This document shows positions 25,444 to 32,853 of a DNA stretch of 64,000 nt, one piece after another. Below the pieces are notes generated by a model. It did no database searches. It saw only the letters and a program-made list of their open reading frames with translations, and had not been told where the DNA came from. This DNA comes from Streptomyces varsoviensis (GTDB lineage Bacteria; Actinomycetota; Actinomycetes; Streptomycetales; Streptomycetaceae): the NCBI RefSeq assembly GCF_000718635.1, contig NZ_JOBF01000009.1:62001-126000 (forward strand), read 5' to 3'. How positions within the stretch are numbered: the stretch's first letter is position 1; each line of letters opens with the position of its first letter. The position numbers were made by a program, and so were the translations under genes.

Positions 25444-26567
25444 CCCACCGGCCCCCCGGGAGCCCGATTCTCTGTCTGGATCTCGGAGGGACCTGGTTCC
25501 GCTCCGGGCTGCTGGACGAGAACGACGAGCTCCACCCCCTCACCAAAACCCCCGCCCTCTCCGTCCGTACCCACCCCCAACCCCCCGCCGTCCTCCAGGC
25601 GATGCTCGTCGAGCACATCGTCGCCACCGCCACCCGGGCCCGCGACGCCCACGGCTGCACCGCCCTGGCGATATCGCTCGGCGCGGCGATCAACGGCCGT
25701 ACGGGACTCGTGATCGGCAGCGCCCCCCTGTGGGGGCCGGGCCGGCACCCTCTGCCACTCGGCCAGATCCTGGCGGACCGGCTGCCCCGCCTGCCGGTCC
25801 ATGTGATCAACGACGTCTCGGCCCTCGCCCACACCCTCCGCGCCCGGCACGACCACCCGCCCGGCACCCGCAAGGCCGCGGCCGTGACGGTCAGCAGCGG
25901 CATCGCCTACCGGACCATCGACCTCGACACCGCCCACATCCCCCTCGACCAACGGCACGGCCTCCAAGGGGAGATCGGCCACCTGCCCGCCCCCGTCCGC
26001 TGGCGCGACCGGCCGCTCACGGCCGTCTGCGACTGCGGCGGGACCGACCACGTGAGCGCCTTCTCCTCAGGGCGCGGCATCACCGAACTGCTCCGTACGC
26101 TCCCCGAAGCCGCCCCCTTCCGTACTGCCGCCGACCCCCGCGCGACCCTCGCCGCCTTCGCCCGCGGCGTGGCGCGCGGCGACCCGCGGGCCATGGCACT
26201 GCTCGACCTCTTCACCCTGCCCCTGGCCCGGGTCCTGCTCCACCAGGCCACCCTCGACCCCGAAGTCTCCGCCACCTACCTCTTCGGCGGCGTGGTCGAC
26301 GGGCTGGGCGACCCCTACCTGCACAGCCTCCTCAGAAACCTCAACGACCTGGGCCTCTACGAGATCTCGGCTACGGACGAGACGTACTTCGCCCGCCGCG
26401 TCCTGCGCGGCGCGGCCGACGGCCTGGCAGGTCTCAAAGGCGCCGGCCTCCACCTCCGCCACACGCAGACCGGCCTCCACCTCCGCGACACGCGGGCCGA
26501 TCTCCACCGCCGCGACACGCAGGCCGGTCTCCACCTCCGCCACCCCCAGGCGGGCCGACAACCATAA
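25440..26567 (+). CDS. ROK-family sugar/cyclitol kinase
   Basis: A 375-residue kinase. Phosphate motif 1 is ILCLDLGGTWFRSGLLDEND (D-L-G-G-T). The catalytic Asp is in PVHVINDVSALAHTLRARH, the G-E-x-G-H motif is GLQGEIGHLPAPVRW, and the zinc loop is TAVCDCGGTDHVSAFSSGRG. The third zinc Cys of the usual C-x-C-G-x-x-G-C-x-E is missing. In acarbose and validamycin pathways the C7-cyclitol 7-kinases (AcbM, ValC) are ROK-type proteins, so placement next to a cyclase of that type suggests the same step. Glucokinase activity is the alternative. The tail (about 330-375) is made of LHLRHTQTGLHLRDTRAD repeats. Confidence 0.8.
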   Translation: MTHRPPGSPILCLDLGGTWFRSGLLDENDELHPLTKTPALSVRTHPQPPAVLQAMLVEHIVATATRARDAHGCTALAISLGAAINGRTGLVIGSAPLWGPGRHPLPLGQILADRLPRLPVHVINDVSALAHTLRARHDHPPGTRKAAAVTVSSGIAYRTIDLDTAHIPLDQRHGLQGEIGHLPAPVRWRDRPLTAVCDCGGTDHVSAFSSGRGITELLRTLPEAAPFRTAADPRATLAAFARGVARGDPRAMALLDLFTLPLARVLLHQATLDPEVSATYLFGGVVDGLGDPYLHSLLRNLNDLGLYEISATDETYFARRVLRGAADGLAGLKGAGLHLRHTQTGLHLRDTRADLHRRDTQAGLHLRHPQAGRQP

Positions 26568-26576
26568 GGAGTCACC

Positions 26577-27755
26577 ATGGCGTGGACCGTACGCTCCACA
26601 CAGGACGTCACCTACCGCGTACAGCAGAGCGAATCCGTCTTCGACCCCGCCAACGACGCCCTCGCCTCCGTCGCCGGGCTCGGCCGCGGCAGCCGCCGCC
26701 TCGTCATCGTCGACCGCAACGTGGACCGGCTCTACGGCGAGGCGATACGCGCCTACTTCGCGGCGTGGACCGACACCCGGCCGACCTTCCTCGTCCTGGA
26801 ACCGGACGAGGCGGCCAAGACCAGCGACGCCCTGCTGCTGATCACCCGCGCCGCCGTCCGCGCCGGCATCAACCGCCGCTCGGACCCCATCGTCGCGATC
26901 GGCGGCGGCGTCGTCACCGACCTCGCCGGCCTCGCCGCCAGCCTCTACCGGCGCGGCACCCCCTTCGTACGCATCCCCACCACCCTCATCGGCCTCGTCG
27001 ACGCGTCCGTCGGCGCCAAGACCGCGATCAACTTCGACGGCCACAAGAACCGGCTGGGCACCTACTTCCCAGCCGCCCACACCCTGCTGGACCGCACCCT
27101 GCTCACCACGCTCCCCGCCCGGCACATCCGCAACGGCCTCGCCGAGATCATCAAGATGGCCGTCATGAAGGACGCCGCTCTCTTCTCCCTCGTGGAGGAC
27201 GAGGCCGACGCCCTGGTCACCCGCCGCTTCGACACCCCCCACGCGCCGGAGATCATCGAACGGAGCGTCACCGGCATGCTGGAGGAGCTCGAACCCAACC
27301 TCTGGGAACACGAACTCAAGCGGCTCGTCGACTTCGGCCACACCTTCAGCCCCGTCATCGAGATGCACGCCGCCCCCGAACTGCTCCACGGCGAGGCCGT
27401 CTCCATCGACATGGCCTTCTCCTGCGCGCTCGCGCACGAGAACGGACTGCTCGGCCACGAGGAGACCCTGCGCGTCCTGCGGCTCCTGCACCGCACCGGC
27501 CTGCCCATCCGGCACGCCGTATGCGACCTGGACCTCCTGCGCCGCGGCCTGGACGACGCCACCGGGCACCGCGACGGCCACCAGCACGTACCGCTGCCCA
27601 CCGGCATCGGCGAGGCCACCTTCGTGGAGGACATCACGACCGAGGACCTCAAGCGCGCCATGGCCTTCCTGGACGCCTACGCCCCCGCTACGGGGGGCCG
27701 TACTCCCGCCTTGGAACGTGACGCTTCCGCCGCTCTCGAAACGGTCGCCCCGTGA
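26577..27755 (+). CDS. Sugar-phosphate cyclase, 2-epi-5-epi-valiolone synthase type
   Basis: A 392-residue member of the dehydroquinate-synthase superfamily, with an AAGGAG ribosome site. NAD-binding: IVAIGGGVVTDLAGLAASLY. The metal/substrate core is PTTLIGLVDASVGAKTAINF, then DGHKNRLGTYFPA and GLAEIIKMAVMKD. The later motifs read FGHTFSPVIEMHAAPELLHG and EAVSIDMAFSCALA. True dehydroquinate synthases have GHTFGHAIE there; 'SPxxEM' followed by 'SIDMA' is what I associate with the EEVS/EVS/DDGS branch that cyclises sedoheptulose 7-phosphate. It lacks the motif pattern I know for deoxy-scyllo-inosose synthase. Exact product stereochemistry cannot be told. It is the central enzyme of the cluster. 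Confidence 0.82.
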   Translation: MAWTVRSTQDVTYRVQQSESVFDPANDALASVAGLGRGSRRLVIVDRNVDRLYGEAIRAYFAAWTDTRPTFLVLEPDEAAKTSDALLLITRAAVRAGINRRSDPIVAIGGGVVTDLAGLAASLYRRGTPFVRIPTTLIGLVDASVGAKTAINFDGHKNRLGTYFPAAHTLLDRTLLTTLPARHIRNGLAEIIKMAVMKDAALFSLVEDEADALVTRRFDTPHAPEIIERSVTGMLEELEPNLWEHELKRLVDFGHTFSPVIEMHAAPELLHGEAVSIDMAFSCALAHENGLLGHEETLRVLRLLHRTGLPIRHAVCDLDLLRRGLDDATGHRDGHQHVPLPTGIGEATFVEDITTEDLKRAMAFLDAYAPATGGRTPALERDASAALETVAP

Positions 27756-28948
27756 ACCACATAGACAACATGAGACGTACGGACCACATAAGCCACACGC
27801 GGCCCGCCCCCACCGGACGCGCCCCGCACACCCCGCACACCCCGCACACCCCGCACACCCTCCGCGTCCTGCGCGCCGGGATCTGCGGCACCGACCTCCA
27901 GATCCGGCGCAAGGTCCGCCCCGACACGGCACGGACGCTGGGCCACGAGGGCGTCGCGGAGTTCCCCTCGGAGCCGGAACCGGAGCCGGACCCGGACCCC
28001 CGCCGGCGCTTCACCCTCTTCAACCCGGTCGACCCGGAGGACCAGGAACGCATCCTGGGCCACAGCTACGACGGGGTGTTCCAGCCCTGCTACGACCCCG
28101 GCACCGCCCCCGGCGGCGGCCCGCCGCTCGTACCCGCCGACCCCGCGCTCGTCGCCGACCTCGCGATCCTGGCCGAACCCGTCGCCACCGTGCTCTACGC
28201 CTGGGACCTGCTCACCTCCGCCGGCCCCGTCGAGTCGGTGGGCGTCTGGGGCGCGGGCACCACGGGGCTCCTGGCCGCCCTCATCGGCGAACTGCGCGGC
28301 TACGACGTGGAGTTGATGCACCACCGTCCGGCGCGCCTCGACTACGTCGAGCACCGGCACGTACTGCACCACAGCCGGCTGCGCGGCTACCACGACGGAG
28401 AGCCGCCCGAGGAGCGGTACGACGCCGCCTTCCTGTGCCTGCCCCGCGAGGCGGCCCCGCGCGGTCTGGACGAAGCCGTCCGCTTCGTACGCCCCGGCGG
28501 CGTCATCGACCTGTTCGGCGGCTTCGGACCGGGCGACCAGCACGAGCGGCTGCCCGGCCACGACCTCGGAGCCGTCCGCCGGAGCAACGTCTGCGGACGC
28601 GTTGCGGGCGGGCCGCCCGCCGGCCCCCTCCACCCCGCCGCGACCGACCACGGCAAGCCCCTGCACCTGACCGGGCACCGCGGCACCTCCCGGGCCCACC
28701 TCGAACGCGCGCAGGACCTGCTGCTACGGGCCCCGGAACGCTTCGCCCCCCTGGTCACCCACGTCGTGTCCCTCGCCCACCTGGAGGACTGCCTCGACTC
28801 GATGGCGGCCGGCAGCGGCCCGTCAACGCTCCTCGGGGAGTACATCAAGGTCGCCGTCGACCCCACCCTCGGCGCCGCCACCCCGTCCCGTACGCCCGAC
28901 ACGGCCACCCCCTTGGGCGCCCTCAGCGCGGCGGGGGCCCCATGCTGA
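27752..28948 (+). CDS. Zinc-type (MDR) cyclitol/polyol dehydrogenase
   Basis: A 398-residue medium-chain dehydrogenase starting at the GTG that overlaps the cyclase stop by four bases. The catalytic zinc ligands are seen as VLRAGICGTDLQIRRK (Cys) and RTLGHEGVAEF (G-H-E), and LAEPVATVLYAWDLL supplies the Glu-Pro of the third ligand region. The Rossmann motif is VGVWGAGTTGLLAALIGE (G-A-G-T-T-G). The four-cysteine structural zinc lobe is absent. The N-terminus holds a PHTPHTPHTPHT repeat from 'ccgcacacc'. By context it oxidises a cyclitol hydroxyl before transamination, as AcbL-like or NeoA-like enzymes do. The substrate is inferred. Confidence 0.8.
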   Translation: MNHIDNMRRTDHISHTRPAPTGRAPHTPHTPHTPHTLRVLRAGICGTDLQIRRKVRPDTARTLGHEGVAEFPSEPEPEPDPDPRRRFTLFNPVDPEDQERILGHSYDGVFQPCYDPGTAPGGGPPLVPADPALVADLAILAEPVATVLYAWDLLTSAGPVESVGVWGAGTTGLLAALIGELRGYDVELMHHRPARLDYVEHRHVLHHSRLRGYHDGEPPEERYDAAFLCLPREAAPRGLDEAVRFVRPGGVIDLFGGFGPGDQHERLPGHDLGAVRRSNVCGRVAGGPPAGPLHPAATDHGKPLHLTGHRGTSRAHLERAQDLLLRAPERFAPLVTHVVSLAHLEDCLDSMAAGSGPSTLLGEYIKVAVDPTLGAATPSRTPDTATPLGALSAAGAPC

Positions 28949-30075
28949 CCTCGACGTACCAGCGCCTGGAGCACCACAACGGCACCGTGCGCCTCACCAG
29001 CGCCACCATCGAGCCCCGGCCGACGGGACCGACGGGACCGACGGGGTCGGTGGGGTCGGCGGGGCCGGCGGGGTCGGCGGGGGAGTGCAGCGTGCTCCTC
29101 GCCCCCGCCGCCATCGGCGTATGCCGCTCCGACCTGCGCGAGATCAACGGCACCAGACACCTGCGCCGGGACTTCGGCCACGAGATCGTGGGCACCGTCG
29201 TGGCCTGCCGGCCCGAAGGGCTCGTGCCCGTAGGACAGCGGGTCGTGCTCGACCCCCACCCGCGGGTGCGGCGCACCTCGGGCTTCGCCGAACTCGTGGA
29301 GATCCAGGGCGAACGCGCCGAGGTCGCGGCGGCGCTCGTCCCCCTCCCCGACGACAGCCCCGCCGTCCGGTCGGTCTTCGTTGAACCCCTGGCGTGCGTC
29401 TGCCACTGCCTGAGCCGACTCGACGAGGCGACCCGCGCGGCCGGCGCCGACCCGGCCGGACCCGTGGCCGTCATCGGCGCCGGAACCGCCGGCGCCTTGA
29501 TGGCCGCGGTCCTCAGCGCCCGTTCCGTCCCCGTCACCCTCGTCAACCGGGGCCGTCCGCGCCTCGACTTCCTCCAGGAGCGCGGGGTCCTCCCGCGGAC
29601 GGTGCTGCGCACCGCGGACGAGACGGCCGGTCTGACCGTGCCGCGCGCCATCGTGGCCACGGCCGCCGCCGACACCGCGACCCTGGGCCTCGCCGCCCGC
29701 GTCGTCGCCCCCGACGGCCTGGTCCTCCTCTACGCCGGCACCCAGCCCGGCCAAGCCTTCGCGGACGTGGACCTGGACACCCTGCGCAGGGAGCAACTGA
29801 CCGCCCGGGCCGCCACCGACAGCAAGACCTTCCAGCTCGTCGGCTCGCACGGAGCGACGCGGGAGGACTTCACCGCGGCCATGGACCTGCTCGACCCCCG
29901 CACTCCGCAGCGGCGGGAACTCGGCCGGCGCCTCGACCGCATGGTCACCTCCGTGCTCCCCCTCGCCCAGGGCGCCGACCTGCTCAACCGGCTGGCCCGA
30001 GGGCCGTTCATCGGCAAGCCCGTCCTCGTGCCCGGCCGCCCGTACTCCGACGCCCCACAAGGAGCCGCCTCGTGA
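28942..30075 (+). CDS. Second zinc-type (MDR) dehydrogenase
   Basis: A 377-residue enzyme that overlaps its upstream neighbour by seven bases. Motifs: LAPAAIGVCRSDLREINGT (Cys ligand), RRDFGHEIVGTVVACRPEGL (G-H-E), SVFVEPLACVCHCLSRLDEA (E-P) and PVAVIGAGTAGALMAAVLSA (Rossmann). It also lacks the structural zinc cysteines. An insert of TGPTGPTGSVGSAGPAGSAG at about residues 30-50 is encoded by 9-base repeats. Two adjacent dehydrogenases of one family, together with an aminotransferase, suggest two oxidations at different ring positions or one oxidation and one reduction. Its ring position is unknown. Confidence 0.78.
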   Translation: MLTSTYQRLEHHNGTVRLTSATIEPRPTGPTGPTGSVGSAGPAGSAGECSVLLAPAAIGVCRSDLREINGTRHLRRDFGHEIVGTVVACRPEGLVPVGQRVVLDPHPRVRRTSGFAELVEIQGERAEVAAALVPLPDDSPAVRSVFVEPLACVCHCLSRLDEATRAAGADPAGPVAVIGAGTAGALMAAVLSARSVPVTLVNRGRPRLDFLQERGVLPRTVLRTADETAGLTVPRAIVATAAADTATLGLAARVVAPDGLVLLYAGTQPGQAFADVDLDTLRREQLTARAATDSKTFQLVGSHGATREDFTAAMDLLDPRTPQRRELGRRLDRMVTSVLPLAQGADLLNRLARGPFIGKPVLVPGRPYSDAPQGAAS

Positions 30076-31376
30076 TCGTCCGCAAGTACCACCACCGCCG
30101 GCAGTTCCCCGACCTGCCCGCGCTCGTCCGGCAGGTCGAAGAGCTGCTCGGCTCGGGCGAGTACATCCTCAGCGCGCCCGTCGCCGACTTCGAGGAGCGG
30201 TTCGCCGCCCACACCGGCACCCGCTACGCCGTCGGGCTCAACTCCGGCACCGACGCGCTCGTCCTCGCGCTGCGCGCCCTGGGCATCGGCCCCGGCGACG
30301 AGGTCGTCACCGTCGCCAACACCTTCCACGCCAGCGTCCTGGCCATCACCACCGTCGGCGCCCGCCCCGTCCTCGTCGACTGCACCGCCGACGACTTCCT
30401 CATGGACCTCGACTTCGTCGAGGCGGCCATCACCCCCGCCACCAAGGCCCTGCTCGCCGTGCACCTCTTCGGCAAGGCCCTCGACATGCACCGCGTCCGC
30501 GAGATCGCCGACCGGCACGGCCTCGCCGTGGTCGAGGACTGCGCGCAGGCGGTCGGGGCGCGCTGGGCGGGGCAGCGCGTCGGCTCCTTCGGCGACGTGG
30601 GCTGCTTCAGCTTCCACCCCTCGAAGAACCTCGCCGCGGCGGGCGACGCCGGGGCCCTGACCACCGACCGTACGGACATCGCCGACACCGTACGAGTACT
30701 GCGCGGGCTCGGCCAGCGCGCCCAGAACGACCATGTGGCACGCGGCTGCAACTCCAAACTCGACGCCCTCCAGGCCCTGGTCCTCAGCCACAAACTCGAC
30801 AGCCTCGACGGCTGGAACGAGCGCCGCCGCGAGCTGGCCGCCCACTACTCCCGCGCCCTCGCGCCGATCGCGGCCGTCCCCGCGCCGGCCGGCGAGGAAC
30901 ACGTCTTCCACCTGTACCAGGCGGCCGTGGCCGGGCGCGACGCCGTGTTCGAGAAGCTGACGGCGGCCGGCATCGAGGCCGTCGTCCGCTACCCCGTGCC
31001 CGTCCACCGCCAGCCGGCCTTCGCCGACCTCGGCCTCGGGCCCGGCCCCGGGTCCACCGGGCGCTTCCCCAACGCCGAGTACCAGGCCGCCAACACCCTC
31101 TGCCTGCCGATCCGCCCGGACCTCACGCGGGCCGAACTCGACTACGTCGTACGGAACTTCACCGAGGCGGCGAGCGGGGGAGAGGCCGGGGCCGCCTCTG
31201 TCGGGTCCGTGGTCGGCTCCCCGGCCGGGGTCGCTGCCTCTGCTGCCGGCTCCCCGGCCGGGGTTGCTGCCTCTGCCGCAGGCGCCCCACCCGGGGTTGC
31301 CGCCCCCGCCACCACTGCCGCCACGCCCACCACCTCCGCAACCCCCGTCACCCCCGCCACAGGAGCCCGCCCGTGA
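30072..31376 (+). CDS. DegT/DnrJ/EryC1 aminotransferase
   Basis: A 434-residue PLP enzyme starting at the GTG that overlaps the previous stop (GTGA). Fold-type-I sugar aminotransferase motifs: YAVGLNSGTDALVLALRALG, GDEVVTVANTFHASVLAITT, LAVVEDCAQAVGARWAGQRV (the PLP-ring Asp) and GCFSFHPSKNLAAAGDAGAL. The lysine in HPSKN is the Schiff-base residue. This family aminates keto-sugars and keto-cyclitols (StsC, BtrS, ValM). A repeat tail (VGSPAGVAASAAGSPAGVAA) follows the usual end. It makes the pathway an amino-cyclitol or amino-sugar pathway; the amino donor is probably glutamate or glutamine. Confidence 0.88.
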   Translation: MIVRKYHHRRQFPDLPALVRQVEELLGSGEYILSAPVADFEERFAAHTGTRYAVGLNSGTDALVLALRALGIGPGDEVVTVANTFHASVLAITTVGARPVLVDCTADDFLMDLDFVEAAITPATKALLAVHLFGKALDMHRVREIADRHGLAVVEDCAQAVGARWAGQRVGSFGDVGCFSFHPSKNLAAAGDAGALTTDRTDIADTVRVLRGLGQRAQNDHVARGCNSKLDALQALVLSHKLDSLDGWNERRRELAAHYSRALAPIAAVPAPAGEEHVFHLYQAAVAGRDAVFEKLTAAGIEAVVRYPVPVHRQPAFADLGLGPGPGSTGRFPNAEYQAANTLCLPIRPDLTRAELDYVVRNFTEAASGGEAGAASVGSVVGSPAGVAASAAGSPAGVAASAAGAPPGVAAPATTAATPTTSATPVTPATGARP

Positions 31377-32026
31377 CCCAGATCCTTCCCGCCCTCCTCG
31401 GTGCCGACCCGCTCGCCCTCGGCGAGGCCGTCGACGCCCTGCGCGGCGCCCCCGTCGACTACCTCCACCTGGACGTCATGGACGGCTCGTTCGTACCCGA
31501 TATCAGCTACGGCACCCGCACCGTGGCGGCCGTACGCCGCCGCACCGACCTCCCCCTCGACGTACACCTCCAAGTCGCCCGGCCCGAGGACCACATCGGC
31601 CCGCTCATCGAGGCCGGCGCCGATCTCGTCACCGTCCATGTGGAGACCACGCCGCACGTCTCCCGGCTGCTGCGCACCCTCGACCAGGCCGGGCGGCGCG
31701 GCGGCGCCGCCCTCAACCCGGGCACCCCGCTCGCCCAGGTGGAGGAGGTGCTCGAACAGGTCGTCCAGGTGACGGTCATGACGAGCAGCCCCGGCACCAG
31801 CGACTTCATGCCGCACGTCCTCGACAAGATCACGCGGCTGCGGGCCCTGCTCGACCGCCGCGGCCTGCACGACGTGGCGATCGCCGCCGACGGCGGCGTC
31901 ACCGCGGCCCGGGCCGAGGCGCTGCGGGAAGCCGGCGCCGACCGGCTGATCGCCGGCTCGGCCGTCTTCCAGGCCGACGGCGGCCCCCGCGCCGGCGTCG
32001 AAGCGCTCCAGCGGGCGGCCCGATGA
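31373..32026 (+). CDS. rpe: Ribulose-phosphate 3-epimerase
   Basis: A 217-residue TIM-barrel protein starting at the GTG overlapping the aminotransferase stop. Motifs: ILPALLGADPLALGEAVDAL, VDYLHLDVMDGSFVPDISYG (H-x-D-x-M-D-G-x-F-V-P, with metal and catalytic Asp), LPLDVHLQVARPEDHIGPLI, and the phosphate-binding AIAADGGVTAARAEALREAG. It interconverts ribulose 5-phosphate and xylulose 5-phosphate. Residues normally forming the S-x-D-F-x-x-L start are replaced by A-L-L-G-A-D. Together with the 6-phosphogluconolactonase in the same operon it should feed transketolase and sedoheptulose 7-phosphate. That role is an inference. Confidence 0.86.
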   Translation: MTQILPALLGADPLALGEAVDALRGAPVDYLHLDVMDGSFVPDISYGTRTVAAVRRRTDLPLDVHLQVARPEDHIGPLIEAGADLVTVHVETTPHVSRLLRTLDQAGRRGGAALNPGTPLAQVEEVLEQVVQVTVMTSSPGTSDFMPHVLDKITRLRALLDRRGLHDVAIAADGGVTAARAEALREAGADRLIAGSAVFQADGGPRAGVEALQRAAR

Positions 32027-32853
32027 TCCGCGTCGCCGCCCGCGCCGTACTCTTCGACCTCGACGGCGTCCTCGTCGACAGCGCGGCTGGCAACGAACGG
32101 GCCTGGCAGACCTGGGCCGCCGGCCACGGCATCGACGGAGCGGCCACCTTCGCCGTCGGCCACGGGCTGCGGACCGCCGACCACATCCGCCGGGTCGCCC
32201 CCGAACTGGCCACGCCCGCCGAGGTCCAGCGCCTCGACGCCCTCGAAGCACACCACGTCGGCTCGGTCACCGCCCAGCCCGGCGTCCGGGACCTGCCCGC
32301 CCGGCTGGCCGGCCTCCCCTGGGGCGTCGTCACCTCGTGCTCGCCGGAGGCCGCCGCGCAACGCCTCGCCGTCACCGGCCTGCGCCCGCCCGTCCTGGTG
32401 ACCTCCGAGGACGTCGCCCACGGCAAGCCGTCGCCCGACGGCTACCTCCTCGGCGCCCGCCGCCTGGGGCTGCCGCCCGCCGCCATCGTGGTCGTCGAGG
32501 ACGCCCCTACGGGCGTGGCGGCGGCCAAGGCGGCCGGGATGCGGGTGGTGGCGCTGTGCACGACACACGCCCGTACGCAACTGCCCACCGCCGACTGGTA
32601 CGCGGCCGACCTGGCCGGGGTGATCTTCTCCGAGGCGGGCGCTGCCGAGGAGCCGAGCCGGCCCGGAGGGGCGGGCGGTGCCGAGGAGACGAGCTGGTCG
32701 TCCGACACGAGCCGGTCGTTCGACACGAGCCGGTCGTCCGAGCCGAGCCGGTCGTCTGACACGAGCCGGTCGTCTGACACGAGCCGGTCGTCCGACACAC
32801 ACCCGTCGGCCGAGACGGGCCGGTCGGCCGATACGCGCCGGGGCCCGGCATGA
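32023..32853 (+). CDS. HAD phosphatase / phosphomutase-like, repeat tail
   Basis: A 276-residue protein starting ATGA over the epimerase stop. Motif I AVLFDLDGVLVDSAAGNERA (D-L-D-G-V), motif II LPWGVVTSCSPEAAAQRL (Thr-Ser), the Lys in VAHGKPSPDGYLLGARRLGL, and motif IV IVVVEDAPTGVAAAKAAGM. This is the beta-phosphoglucomutase/sugar phosphatase subgroup. Catalytic homology ends at about residue 200. The remaining 65 residues are tandem SSDTSRS units (18-base repeats, 32,695-32,830). A cyclitol phosphatase or a 7-to-1 phosphomutase are both compatible with the pathway. Confidence 0.84.
   Translation: MIRVAARAVLFDLDGVLVDSAAGNERAWQTWAAGHGIDGAATFAVGHGLRTADHIRRVAPELATPAEVQRLDALEAHHVGSVTAQPGVRDLPARLAGLPWGVVTSCSPEAAAQRLAVTGLRPPVLVTSEDVAHGKPSPDGYLLGARRLGLPPAAIVVVEDAPTGVAAAKAAGMRVVALCTTHARTQLPTADWYAADLAGVIFSEAGAAEEPSRPGGAGGAEETSWSSDTSRSFDTSRSSEPSRSSDTSRSSDTSRSSDTHPSAETGRSADTRRGPA

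Noticed and set aside
25319..27721. 800-codon open frame overlapping the kinase and cyclase genes
   Set aside because: Arg/Pro-rich off-frame reading of two genes with clear motifs.
26577..27755. 2-deoxy-scyllo-inosose synthase or dehydroquinate synthase
   Set aside because: The GHTFSPVIEM and SIDMA motifs differ from the GHAIE type of dehydroquinate synthase. I do not see the core motif pattern known to me for DOI synthases. Pentose-phosphate neighbours also favour a C7 substrate. Not excluded without a phylogeny.
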